Part shown: piece after piece, positions 1-10,299 of the stretch | How the letters are laid out: each line of letters starts with the position of its first letter | Position numbering within the stretch: position 1 is the stretch's first letter | Source of the DNA: Pseudomonadota bacterium | GTDB lineage: Bacteria; Pseudomonadota; Gammaproteobacteria; Burkholderiales; Burkholderiaceae_C | Assembly: GCA_018241405.1 (NCBI GenBank) | Contig: JAFEDY010000007.1 | Coordinates: 17,738-81,737, forward strand | Reading direction: 5' to 3' | Length of the DNA: 64,000 nucleotides | The notes under the pieces: generated by a model | Database searches by the model: none | What the model saw: only the letters and a program-made list of their open reading frames with translations | What the model was told of the DNA's origin: nothing | Made by a program: the position numbers and the translations under genes

Positions 1-721
1 GGCCGGTGAAGGTGGAATAGAACGAGGATTCGCCCGCCGGCTTATTGCCGTCGCGCACCAGCTGCAGGTACAGCTGCGGCGACACGGGCGCCGTGCCGGT
101 GTTGACCACCTCGTGGCGCACGGCCATGTCATAGGCGCCGCGCTTGATCGTCCAGGTCTTGACCAGCTTCACGCCACCCAGGTCGGGCGACTCGAAGCGC
201 ACCACCAGCTCGTTCTCGCCGTCCTTGAGCTCGCGCGGCCCCGGCAGCACCCGCATGGGCGTCTTGTGCGTGGGGAAGGCGCCGCCGATCAGGCCCGTCT
301 GCGCCACATAGACACGCTTGGCGCTTTCATCGAGCAGTAAAAAGGGCTTGGGGTCGGTCGCCGACTCCGGGTACTTGAGCAATTCGCCCTCCACCAGCGA
401 ACCGCCCTCGGTGTCGAAGGCCAGGCGCAGCACGTCGGTGTGGACCATGACGCGCTCGTGCGCGCCGGCCGCGGGCTGCACCGGGCTGCCGGTCGGGGGT
501 TGTGCGGCAGCACCGGGCGCGGCGGGCGCGGCGCTGCTGGCCACGGGCACGCTGGCCTCACCGGTCGCGGACGCAGGGGCCGCCGGCGCCGCGGCGGTCT
601 GGGCCGACGGGCTGGGGAAGAAGGTGGCCTTGTGGCCGTTATGGATCTGCCACTTGTCCCACAGCAAAACCATGGAAAAGCCAAAGATCACCCACAGAAT
701 GGTGCGGCGGATGTCGTTCAT
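1..721 (-). CDS. yidC: YidC membrane protein insertase (3' end beyond window)
   Basis: This is the N-terminal 240 codons of YidC/OxaI, which inserts inner-membrane proteins with or without SecYEG. The protein starts MNDIRRTILW, followed by a single N-terminal membrane segment (about residues 6-22). An Ala/Pro-rich linker (about 40-75) follows, and then the beginning of the large periplasmic beta domain, as expected for Gram-negative YidC. The insertase core lies outside the window. The start codon overlaps the yidD stop in an ATGA arrangement, so translational coupling in the rpmH-rnpA-yidD-yidC operon is likely. Confidence 0.96.
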   Translation of the reverse strand, partial: MNDIRRTILWVIFGFSMVLLWDKWQIHNGHKATFFPSPSAQTAAAPAAPASATGEASVPVASSAAPAAPGAAAQPPTGSPVQPAAGAHERVMVHTDVLRLAFDTEGGSLVEGELLKYPESATDPKPFLLLDESAKRVYVAQTGLIGGAFPTHKTPMRVLPGPRELKDGENELVVRFESPDLGGVKLVKTWTIKRGAYDMAVRHEVVNTGTAPVSPQLYLQLVRDGNKPAGESSFYSTFTG

Positions 722-1011
722 GAAGTCTTGGTAGGTGAAGTGGATGTTGTGCCGGAGGGCGTGAGCCGCGAGAACAGGCGCAGGCCGCGCGGCAGCTCTT
801 GCGGCACGGGGTCATGCCCTCCCGCGCACCAGGGATGGCAACGTGCCAGGCGCCGCACGGTGAGGTAGCTGCCGGCCGCGGCGCCGTGTTTTTCCAGCGC
901 CTGCAGAGAGTACACCGAGCAGGTGGGCTCGAAGCGGCAGGACGAACCCAGCCACGGGCTGAGCAGCAGCCGGTAGCCGCGCACCAGCCCCATGAGCAGG
1001 GCGCGCATCAT
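718..1011 (-). CDS. yidD: YidD membrane protein insertion efficiency factor
   Basis: This 97-residue protein belongs to the YidD (UPF0161) family, a small membrane-associated factor that helps YidC-dependent insertion. It shows the family signature GSSCRFEPTCSVY at residues 22-34 with Cys25 and Cys30, and a later RCHPWCAGGHDPVP segment. Its ATG overlaps the rnpA stop (ATGA) and its stop overlaps the yidC start, so the three genes are tightly packed and probably translationally coupled. The C-terminal tail after the conserved HDPVP is low complexity. Confidence 0.95.
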   Translation of the reverse strand: MMRALLMGLVRGYRLLLSPWLGSSCRFEPTCSVYSLQALEKHGAAAGSYLTVRRLARCHPWCAGGHDPVPQELPRGLRLFSRLTPSGTTSTSPTKTS

Positions 1012-1469
1012 GGCGCGGCTCCCACTCGCATGGCATGTGCGCCGCGCCGCTCGGCCGTGGCAAACAGCTGCTCCAGCTCGGCGCGCACGGCGCGTTTCAG
1101 CGCGTCGGAGGTGGCGCTCACGAAATGCTTGCGGTCAAACGCCGCGCGCAGGCGCACCACATGGGCGGCCTGCGGCATGCGCGGCTCAAAACCTGCGGCC
1201 ACGGCATAGATTTGGCGCTTGATGGCGTTGCGCGTGACTGCGCGGCGCGCCCAGCGCTTGGGCACCATGGCGCCGAGCCAGGGGCCAGGCCCATTGCCGC
1301 CAACGCCAAACAGGGCCTGCGACTCCTGCGCCTGTGGCGCAGGGTCGGGCCCTGCGGGTGCCGCAGCGGCGGCAAGCGCCAGCCGATGCAGCGCAAAGTG
1401 CGCCGTGCGCGAGACCGTACCTCCCGCCATGGCCGCCTGGAACTGGGCGCGGGTTTTCAGCCGGTGCAT
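1008..1469 (-). CDS. rnpA: Ribonuclease P protein component
   Basis: RnpA is the basic protein subunit of RNase P, which matures the 5' end of tRNAs together with the M1 RNA. The RNR signature is visible as RRAVTRNAIKRQIY at about residues 75-88. At 153 residues it is longer than typical (about 120) because of an Ala/Pro-rich insertion near residues 33-60, common in high-GC betaproteobacteria. It lies 40 bp downstream of rpmH on the same strand, the near-universal gene order. Confidence 0.96.
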   Translation of the reverse strand: MHRLKTRAQFQAAMAGGTVSRTAHFALHRLALAAAAAPAGPDPAPQAQESQALFGVGGNGPGPWLGAMVPKRWARRAVTRNAIKRQIYAVAAGFEPRMPQAAHVVRLRAAFDRKHFVSATSDALKRAVRAELEQLFATAERRGAHAMRVGAAP

Positions 1470-1509
1470 GAAAGCATGCGTCGCCGCTCGCGCTGCGAGC
1501 GCAACCGCC

Positions 1510-1644
1510 TTAGACGGCCAGGCGCTTGCGGCCCTTGGCGCGGCGCGCGTTGATGACGGCGCGGCCGCCCTTGGTCTTCATGCGCACGAGAAAGCCATGG
1601 GTGCGGGCGCGGCGGGTCTTGGAGGGCTGGTAGGTACGTTTCAT
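1510..1644 (-). CDS. rpmH: 50S ribosomal protein L34
   Basis: This 44-codon gene encodes [20 protein letters not shown] and continues to a KGRKRLAV C-terminus, the full canonical L34 sequence. It is a very basic large-subunit ribosomal protein. It is the first gene of the leftward rpmH-rnpA-yidD-yidC operon, divergent from dnaA. A good sigma70-like promoter lies about 140 bp upstream. Confidence 0.98.
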   Translation of the reverse strand: MKRTYQPSKTRRARTHGFLVRMKTKGGRAVINARRAKGRKRLAV

Positions 1645-1780
1645 GTTCAATTCCTTGAAGGTTCAGTTACGGGCGCCGCTTCGATCGACCGCGCCCGCCG
1701 GGCTTGACCGCCCCCGCAACTACTGCAGAAAAGCGCCCGCCCGGGCTTGATCACCCTGAACGCATTCAGGGAAACCCGCG

Positions 1781-1809
1781 ATTATTGCAGGGAGCGCCAG
1801 CCCTGGCAA
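1781..1809 (-). promoter_or_regulatory. Predicted rpmH operon promoter
   Basis: On the minus strand a -35 TTGCCA (1809-1804) is followed after 17 bp by a -10 AATAAT (1786-1781). Just downstream lies a perfect 7-bp inverted repeat, CCCTGAA-CGCA-TTCAGGG at 1754-1771, which would sit at the extreme 5' end of the transcript. The matches are seen directly; promoter function is inferred. Confidence 0.55.
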
Positions 1810-1850
1810 TGCCCAGGGCAAAAATATCGCCCCTGCACCCGCCGTCAAGA

Positions 1851-1910
1851 TTGTGGATAACTCCTTGACAAGCTAGAATCGCCGGCCCTTCACCGTTCCT
1901 CCTATCCACA
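1851..1910 (+). promoter_or_regulatory. dnaA promoter with overlapping DnaA boxes
   Basis: A consensus DnaA box (TGTGGATAA, 1852-1860) overlaps a plausible -35 (TTGTGG, 1851-1856), which is 17 bp from TAGAAT (1874-1879). A second near-consensus box in the opposite orientation, CTATCCACA, lies at 1902-1910, just before the dnaA start. The geometry fits DnaA autorepression. With only two boxes and little AT-rich DNA, this 282-bp rpmH-dnaA gap is a meagre replication origin by itself. Confidence 0.55.
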
Positions 1911-1926
1911 ACTAGAACCTTTCGCA

Positions 1927-3348
1927 ATGCACGAGGAACCCTCCCATTCCAGCCTCGACATGGACGGCGACAGCGCCGGCCAGGCCCTGTGGCAGGCCTG
2001 TACCGAGCAGCTGGCGCAAGACCTGCCGGAGCAGCAGTTCAACACCTGGATCAAGCCCCTGGTGGCCCAGGTCGCCCCCGATCTCTCCAAGGTCACCCTG
2101 CTGGTGGCCAACCGCTTCAAACTCGACTGGATCCGCGCCCAATATGCGGGCCGCATCTCCGCCCTGCTGGAGGGCCTGTACGGCCAGCCGATTGCACTGG
2201 AGTTAGCGCTTGCTCAGCGGGAAACCGTTGTCAGGACTTATGTTCGTCCTGCCGCATCGACCGCAGAAGCACCTTCTGCAAACACTCCGACCGCCCCGGC
2301 CGCCGAGGAGGCGCCCAACGGCGCCTTCCGCACGCGCCTGAATCCGGCACTCACCTTCGAGACCCTGGTCGAGGGCACGGCCAACCGCATGGCGCGCTCG
2401 GCCGCCATGCATGTCGCAGGCGCGCCCGGCCACCTGTACAACCCGCTGTTCATCTACGGCGGCGTGGGCCTGGGCAAGACCCATTTGATGCACGCCGTGG
2501 GCAACAAGCTGCTGGCCGACCGGCCCGACGCCAAAGTTCTCTACATCCATGCCGAGCAGTTCGTCTCGGATGTGGTCAAGTCGTACCAAAGGCGCACCTT
2601 CGACGATTTCAAGGAGCGCTACCACTCGCTCGATCTGCTGCTGATCGACGACGTGCAGTTCTTCGCCAACAAGGACCGCACGCAGGAGGAGTTCTTCAAC
2701 GCCTTCGAGGCGCTGCTGGCCAAGAAGAGCCACATCGTGATGACCAGCGACACCTATCCCAAGGGCCTGGCCAACATCCACGACCGCCTGGTGTCGCGCT
2801 TCGACTCGGGCCTGACGGTGGCCCTGGAGCCGCCCGAGCTGGAGATGCGCGTGGCCATTCTGATCAACAAGGCACGCGCGGAAAAGGCCGAAATGCCCGA
2901 GGAGGTGGCCTTCTTCGTCGCCAAGAACGTGCGCTCCAACGTGCGCGAGCTGGAAGGCGCGCTGCGCAAGATCCTGGCCTATTCGCGCTTCAACCAGAAG
3001 GAAGTCTCGATCCAGCTGGCGCGCGAGGCCCTGCGCGACCTGCTGTCGATCCAGAACCGCCAGATCAGCGTCGAGAACATCCAGAAGACGGTGGCCGACT
3101 ACTACAAGATCAAGGTCGCCGACATGTACAGCAAGAAGCGCCCGGCCAGCATTGCCCGGCCGCGCCAGATCGCCATGTACCTGGCCAAGGAGCTCACGCA
3201 AAAGAGCCTGCCCGAGATCGGCGAGCTGTTTGGCGGCCGCGACCACACGACGGTGCTGCACGCGGTGCGCAAGATAGGCGCCGAGCGCCAGCAGCTGACC
3301 GAGCTCAACCAGCAGCTGCATGTGCTGGAGCAAACGCTCAAGGGATGA
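1927..3348 (+). CDS. dnaA: Chromosomal replication initiator DnaA
   Basis: DnaA is the AAA+ ATPase that binds DnaA boxes and opens oriC. All four domains are present in 473 residues: domain I (about 15-90), a variable Ala/Pro/Thr linker (about 100-135), an AAA+ core with Walker A GGVGLGKT at 178-185 and Walker [10 protein letters not shown] with Asp241-Asp242, and a C-terminal DNA-binding domain with the signature [11 protein letters not shown] starting at 436. The start is the first ATG after the DnaA-box promoter. dnaN follows 126 bp downstream on the same strand. Confidence 0.98.
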   Translation: MHEEPSHSSLDMDGDSAGQALWQACTEQLAQDLPEQQFNTWIKPLVAQVAPDLSKVTLLVANRFKLDWIRAQYAGRISALLEGLYGQPIALELALAQRETVVRTYVRPAASTAEAPSANTPTAPAAEEAPNGAFRTRLNPALTFETLVEGTANRMARSAAMHVAGAPGHLYNPLFIYGGVGLGKTHLMHAVGNKLLADRPDAKVLYIHAEQFVSDVVKSYQRRTFDDFKERYHSLDLLLIDDVQFFANKDRTQEEFFNAFEALLAKKSHIVMTSDTYPKGLANIHDRLVSRFDSGLTVALEPPELEMRVAILINKARAEKAEMPEEVAFFVAKNVRSNVRELEGALRKILAYSRFNQKEVSIQLAREALRDLLSIQNRQISVENIQKTVADYYKIKVADMYSKKRPASIARPRQIAMYLAKELTQKSLPEIGELFGGRDHTTVLHAVRKIGAERQQLTELNQQLHVLEQTLKG

Positions 3349-3474
3349 TGAAAGCCCCACGCCGCGCTGGAATGCTTGCGTTCACAGGCAAAATGGCAGG
3401 TTTGACGGCCAGAGAGGGGCATCGCCCATGCCGCCGTCCGCGCACCCCATCCAAAACCACCAAAGGTTGACGAC

Positions 3475-4581
3475 ATGATTGTCCTGAAGGCAACACAAGA
3501 CAAGGTTCTCGCCGTCCTGCAATCCGTGTCCGGCATCGTCGAGCGCCGGCATACCCTGCCCATCCTGGCGAATGTGCTGATCCGAAGGACCGGCAATGCC
3601 ATACAGCTCACCACCAGCGACCTGGAGATCCAGATCCGCACCACGGCCGAGCTCGGTGGCGACACAGGCGACTTCACGACCACGGTGGGCGCGCGCAAGC
3701 TCATCGACATCCTCAAGACCATGCCCGGCGACCAGACGGTGACCCTGGAGAACAGCCAGTCCAAGCTGATCTTGAAGGGCGGCAAGAGCCGCTTCACGCT
3801 GCAGACCCTGCCGGCCGAGGACTTCCCGCTGGTGCAGGAGGCGGCCAGCTTCGGCCCCGCCTTCAGCGTGCCGCAAAAGACGCTCAAGACGCTGCTGTCC
3901 CAGGTGTCGTTTGCCATGGCGGTACAGGACATACGCTACTACCTCAACGGCATCCTGTTCGTGGCCGAGGGCAAGACGCTGTCGCTGGTCGCCACCGACG
4001 GCCACCGCCTGGCGTTTTCCAGTGCCGAACTGGATACCGAGGTGCCCAAGCAGGAGGTCATCCTGCCGCGCAAGACGGTGCTGGAGCTGCAGCGCCTGCT
4101 GTCCGACGCCGAGGGCGCGATCGAGATGCGCTTTGCCAACAACCAGGCCAAGTTCAGCTTTGGCGGCATGGAGTTCGTCACCAAACTGGTCGAGGGCAAG
4201 TTCCCCGACTACAACCGCGTCATTCCGCGCAACCACCAGAACATCATCACGCTGGGCCGCGCGCCGCTGCTGGCCAGCCTGCAGCGCACGGCCATCATGA
4301 CCAGCGACAAGTTCAAGGGCGTGCGCCTGAACATCGAACCCGGCAGCCTGCGCGTGGCGTCCAACAACGCCGAGCAGGAAGAGGCCCAGGACGAGCTCGA
4401 CATCGACTACGGCGGCGAATGCATAGAGATCGGCTTCAACGTCACCTACCTCATCGACGTGCTGGCCAACATGGGCCAGGACATGGTGCGGCTGGAGATG
4501 TCGGACGGCAACAGCTCGGTCGTCTTCGGCCTGCCCGACGACCCGCACTTCAAGTACGTCGTCATGCCCATGCGCATCTGA
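3475..4581 (+). CDS. dnaN: DNA polymerase III beta sliding clamp
   Basis: DnaN forms the ring-shaped processivity clamp for replicative and repair polymerases. Its 368 residues match the family length and the three-domain clamp fold. The C-terminus ends in PMRI, like the usual PMRL motif. It begins [10 protein letters not shown] with an AAAGG ribosome-binding site shortly upstream. It sits between dnaA and gyrB in the standard dnaA-dnaN-gyrB order. The 112 bp between it and gyrB hold a dispersed intergenic repeat. Confidence 0.98.
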   Translation: MIVLKATQDKVLAVLQSVSGIVERRHTLPILANVLIRRTGNAIQLTTSDLEIQIRTTAELGGDTGDFTTTVGARKLIDILKTMPGDQTVTLENSQSKLILKGGKSRFTLQTLPAEDFPLVQEAASFGPAFSVPQKTLKTLLSQVSFAMAVQDIRYYLNGILFVAEGKTLSLVATDGHRLAFSSAELDTEVPKQEVILPRKTVLELQRLLSDAEGAIEMRFANNQAKFSFGGMEFVTKLVEGKFPDYNRVIPRNHQNIITLGRAPLLASLQRTAIMTSDKFKGVRLNIEPGSLRVASNNAEQEEAQDELDIDYGGECIEIGFNVTYLIDVLANMGQDMVRLEMSDGNSSVVFGLPDDPHFKYVVMPMRI

Positions 4582-4582
4582 C

Positions 4583-7282
<2,700 letters not shown>

Positions 7283-7346
7283 TTGATGATGCGAGCACCA
7301 CGAAATCAAACAAGGTGCTTTCGATTTTCATAGTCCTTTTTTTTCG

Positions 7347-8108
7347 TCACCCGGCTGGCTTATCCGCCAAGCGCGTGGTCCAGTGTCCTCCTGGCTCCTG
7401 CTGCACCTTGAGCAGATCGTAGGTCTTGAGCATGTCAAGCAATCCGGAGTGTCCGTAGCTCTTGGGAGAAAAGGACGGGTCTGCGCGCTTGAGGTAGGAG
7501 CCCAAGCCGCCGACACTGACCTTGCCGTCAGGTGTATCGGCGGCCAACAGCGTGACCGCTTCGACTATGAACCTGGGACGCAGCTTGGGGGCGGGCTTGA
7601 TGGCCTCAGCCTTGTTGGCTGTTTTGGGCATCAAAGACTCCGTCGAGACTGCTTCTGACTCTGGTGCAGGCTTCACCCATTCAAAAAATTGGTCGCTCGC
7701 ATTGCGCAGCGCATCGGGCGACTTGGCTTCTCCAACGATATGCACGGTCGCGCCGCGTTCGCGCAGCTTGCGGCACAGATACGCAAAGTCGGAATCGCTC
7801 GTGACGATACAAAAAGTGCCGGCCCGGCCGTCGAACAGTGCCTCCACAGCATCCAGGGCCAGCGCAATGTCGGACGTGTTCTTGCCCGCCGCGTACTGGT
7901 ACTGCAGGCAGGGGGTGAAGGCCAGGCGCACCAAGGCCTCCTGCCACTTGTTGGCCAACGTGCTGTGGTTGCCATAGCCCCGGCGCAACACCACACGGCC
8001 AAACTGGGCCACCACGCGTAGCGCGTACTCCAGAATTTCAGGGGTGGTGTTGTCACAATCGACCAGCACCGCCACACGCGATTCGGCATCGCCCAGTTGA
8101 TTCGCCAT
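7347..8108 (-). CDS. NYN-domain (LabA/DUF88-like) protein with C-terminal OST-HTH domain
   Basis: This 253-residue protein carries a PIN-like NYN domain, a fold found in RNA-processing or RNA-binding proteins. The acidic motifs are VLVDCDN (Asp17, Asp19), GKNTSDIAL (Asp80) and VTSDSDF (Asp105, Asp107). The C-terminal region (about 170-250, with GLGSYLKRADPSFSPKSYG) resembles an OST-HTH/LOTUS RNA-binding module. The start MANQLGDAES has a strong GGAGGACAGCT upstream, so a longer in-frame reading from 8174 was rejected. It is divergent from the decayed jetA gene with a 77-bp gap. The substrate is unknown. Confidence 0.8.
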   Translation of the reverse strand: MANQLGDAESRVAVLVDCDNTTPEILEYALRVVAQFGRVVLRRGYGNHSTLANKWQEALVRLAFTPCLQYQYAAGKNTSDIALALDAVEALFDGRAGTFCIVTSDSDFAYLCRKLRERGATVHIVGEAKSPDALRNASDQFFEWVKPAPESEAVSTESLMPKTANKAEAIKPAPKLRPRFIVEAVTLLAADTPDGKVSVGGLGSYLKRADPSFSPKSYGHSGLLDMLKTYDLLKVQQEPGGHWTTRLADKPAG

Positions 8109-8185
8109 AGCTGTCCTCCCTCCCATCGGCACGAAAATACCCAATACTGGAGCCGCCCATTGGAACATCGCCAAGCCTGCTTTCC

Positions 8186-9659
8186 ATGCCCTCCCTCCCC
8201 CAGCAGCGCACGCAAAAATACATCGCCGCGCGCCAGCAGCACCCGGCCTGGCTGCTGCTGGCCTCGCGCCGGGCGCCGCTGATGTTGAGCGGGCTCGAAG
8301 CCCTGTTTGAGCACCAGCCCGGCGGCGTGGCCTTTGACACCACCGTGCAGGCGCTGGCCGATCTGCTGGGCGCGCACGCCAACCAGCCCGAGTACGAGGT
8401 CGAGCCCGCCGACCTGCTGGCCCAGGCGCGGCGCGAGCTGCGCGAGTGGATACGGCGCGGCCTGGTCACCGAGCGCGAGGGCCGCGTGCACGAGACCGAT
8501 GCGCTCAAGACCGCCATGCGCTTCGTGGCGCAGCTCGACCAGCGCATGATGACCTCCACCGCCTCGCGCCTCGCGGTGGTGCAGCGCGAAATCGACAACC
8601 TGGCCGCCGCGCTCGACCCCAACCCGCACAGCCGCGCCGAGCACCTGCAGCGGCGCATCAGCGACCTGCAGCAGCAGCTTGAAGACGTGCAGGCCGGGCG
8701 CCTGCCGCTGCTGACCGAAGCCCAGGCGGTGGAAGGCATCCGCGAGGTCTACGCCCTGGCCACCAGCCTGCGCGCCGACTTTCGCCGCGTGGAAGACTCC
8801 TGGCGCGAAGCCGACCGCGCGCTGCGCCAGGCGATCTTGAGCGCCCAACACCACCGGGGCGCGGTCATGGAGCGGCTCTTGGGCGGCCACGCCGCGCTGC
8901 TCAATACCCAGGAAGGCCGCGTGTTCGAGAGCTTTCAGCAGCAGCTCGACCACCAGGGCGAACTGGCCGAGATGCGCGCGCGCATCCGCGCCATCGTCGC
9001 GCACCCGGCCAGCGGCCAGGCGCTCGACGACCGGCAGCGCAGCGAACTGCGCCTGCTGGTGCAGCAGCTGATTGCCGAGGCCAAGGTGGTGCAGGCCGTG
9101 CGCGCGCGCAGCGAGCGCGAAGTCAGCCAGTTCATGAAAACCGGCCAGGCGGTGGAAAACCAGCGCGTCGGCCAGCTGCTGGGCGACATCCTGCAGCTGG
9201 CGCTGGAAGTCGATTGGCAGCGCCAGGCCGTGCGCCGCCAGGCCGCGCCGCTGCCGCCCCTGGGCGTGGCGCTGGCGAATCTGCCGCTGATCGAGCGCCT
9301 GCGCGCCAAGTCACTCGACGGCGGCGGCGAATCCGAGCTGCTGCTGGCCACGCAATACGCCGACCTGGCGCAGATGGACGCCGAGTTCAGGCAAGCCTTA
9401 GGAGGGGCTGGATCGCGAAGCCCTGCTGCGCCAGCCCCTGACCCTGGCCGCGCTGGCCCAAATGCTGCCGCCCGGCGAGCACGACCTGGAAACCCTGGCC
9501 CTGTGGCTGGCGCTGGCGCAGGAAAGCGGCGCCGCCTTCGAGGCCGGGGCGACGGAGCAGATCACCACCCGCCATCAAGGCCAGGACTGGCGCTTTACCG
9601 TGCCGCGCGTGCTGCTGTCGGCGCAGGCGGTGGGGGCGCTGGATGCGGATTTGCTATGA
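8186..9659 (+). pseudogene. jetA: Frameshifted Wadjet JetA (DUF3375)
   Basis: The translation matches the DUF3375 family, the JetA kleisin-like subunit of Wadjet SMC-type plasmid-defence complexes. It shows an N-terminal RQQHPAWLLLASRRAPL segment and long Gln/Glu/Arg-rich helices across residues 120-340. The reading frame is lost after residue 405 near 9400. Skipping one base at about 9401 restores a sensible end, EGLDREALLRQPLTLAALAQ, and continues to the stop at 9657-9659. Without the shift, about 120 residues of Gly/Pro/Arg-rich nonsense follow. Downstream jetB and jetC are absent and only a fragment resembling the jetD end remains, so the locus is probably dead. An AGGAGG at the break leaves programmed shifting or sequencing error as less likely alternatives. 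Confidence 0.75.
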
Positions 9660-9741
9660 AAATGGTTAGCCCCCCACTCCAACGACCGGGCGGCCTGCAT
9701 TCACATGGAAAAGACTTCCCCATGACCGATTCTGTTTTCAT

Positions 9742-9907
9742 CCAGCGCGTTGTCCTGCGCAGTTAGCCGCGCACGGCGCGCAGGCCGTGGCCGAGCCGGT
9801 GCGCGCCGAGGAGCTGGCGCTGGATGCCCACCTGCGCGGCCTGGAGGCAGGACGGCTGGAGCAGGAGTTCATCACCCCCGCCGCCGTGGCGCGGGCGGTG
9901 CGGGGTT
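9742..9907 (+). pseudogene. jetD: Possible C-terminal relic of Wadjet JetD (DUF2220/DUF3322)
   Basis: Read in the frame of position 9760, the DNA encodes QLAAHGAQAVAEP, then ELALDAHLRGLEAG, then RLEQEFITPAAVARAV. This resembles the C-terminal end of JetD-type proteins, where an RLEQE(R/F)I motif follows an EQ-L-L helix. No start codon or upstream domain exists. It lies 80 bp after the jetA stop, where jetB, jetC and jetD would be expected, so it looks like the far end of a deletion. The frame then runs on antisense to the UPF0158 gene. The resemblance is by eye. Confidence 0.5.
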
Positions 9908-10286
9908 GGCACGGCGCACCATTGGCGCAGCCGCTGCTGCTTGGCCTGCCGCTCGTAGTCGTACCAGTGCTGCAGCTGGTTTTTGCGCTCCAGCAGATCC
10001 TTGAACCGGCCATAGGCGCCGCGGTGGTGGAAGAAATCGGCCACGCGGCGCGCATCGTCCGGCGCCAGCTGTTCGTGGGCGAAGTCCACGGCCAGCCTGG
10101 CGCCCAAGTCCAGCGTGTGGCGGTCGGGCAGCTCCAGATAGAGGCCGCTGTCCAGGTCTTCGGGTAGGTCGTCCTCCAGATCCAGGCGTCGGACACGCAG
10201 TACGCCGTGCCAAGCGCCCGGTGAACGTAGGCGCGGAGCTGGCCGATGTTGCCGTCGAGGATGTCGGTGATGGAGGCCCCAGTCAT
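9763..10286 (-). pseudogene. Frameshifted UPF0158-family gene
   Basis: The minus strand starts MTGASITDILDGNIGQLRAY with a readable N-terminus, but from about 10210 the homologous reading moves to another frame. There it gives LDLEDDLPEDLDSGLYLELP, then DLGARLAVDFAHEQL and RGAYGRFKDLLER, and ends in RLRQWCA. These segments match the UPF0158 family, whose function is unknown. A one-base indel between 10190 and 10225 explains it. After the WCA motif (about 9913) the frame continues for about 50 residues opposite the putative jetD relic, so the native C-terminus was probably lost when the neighbouring DNA was deleted. Confidence 0.6.
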
Positions 10287-10299
10287 GGTTTTGACCTTA

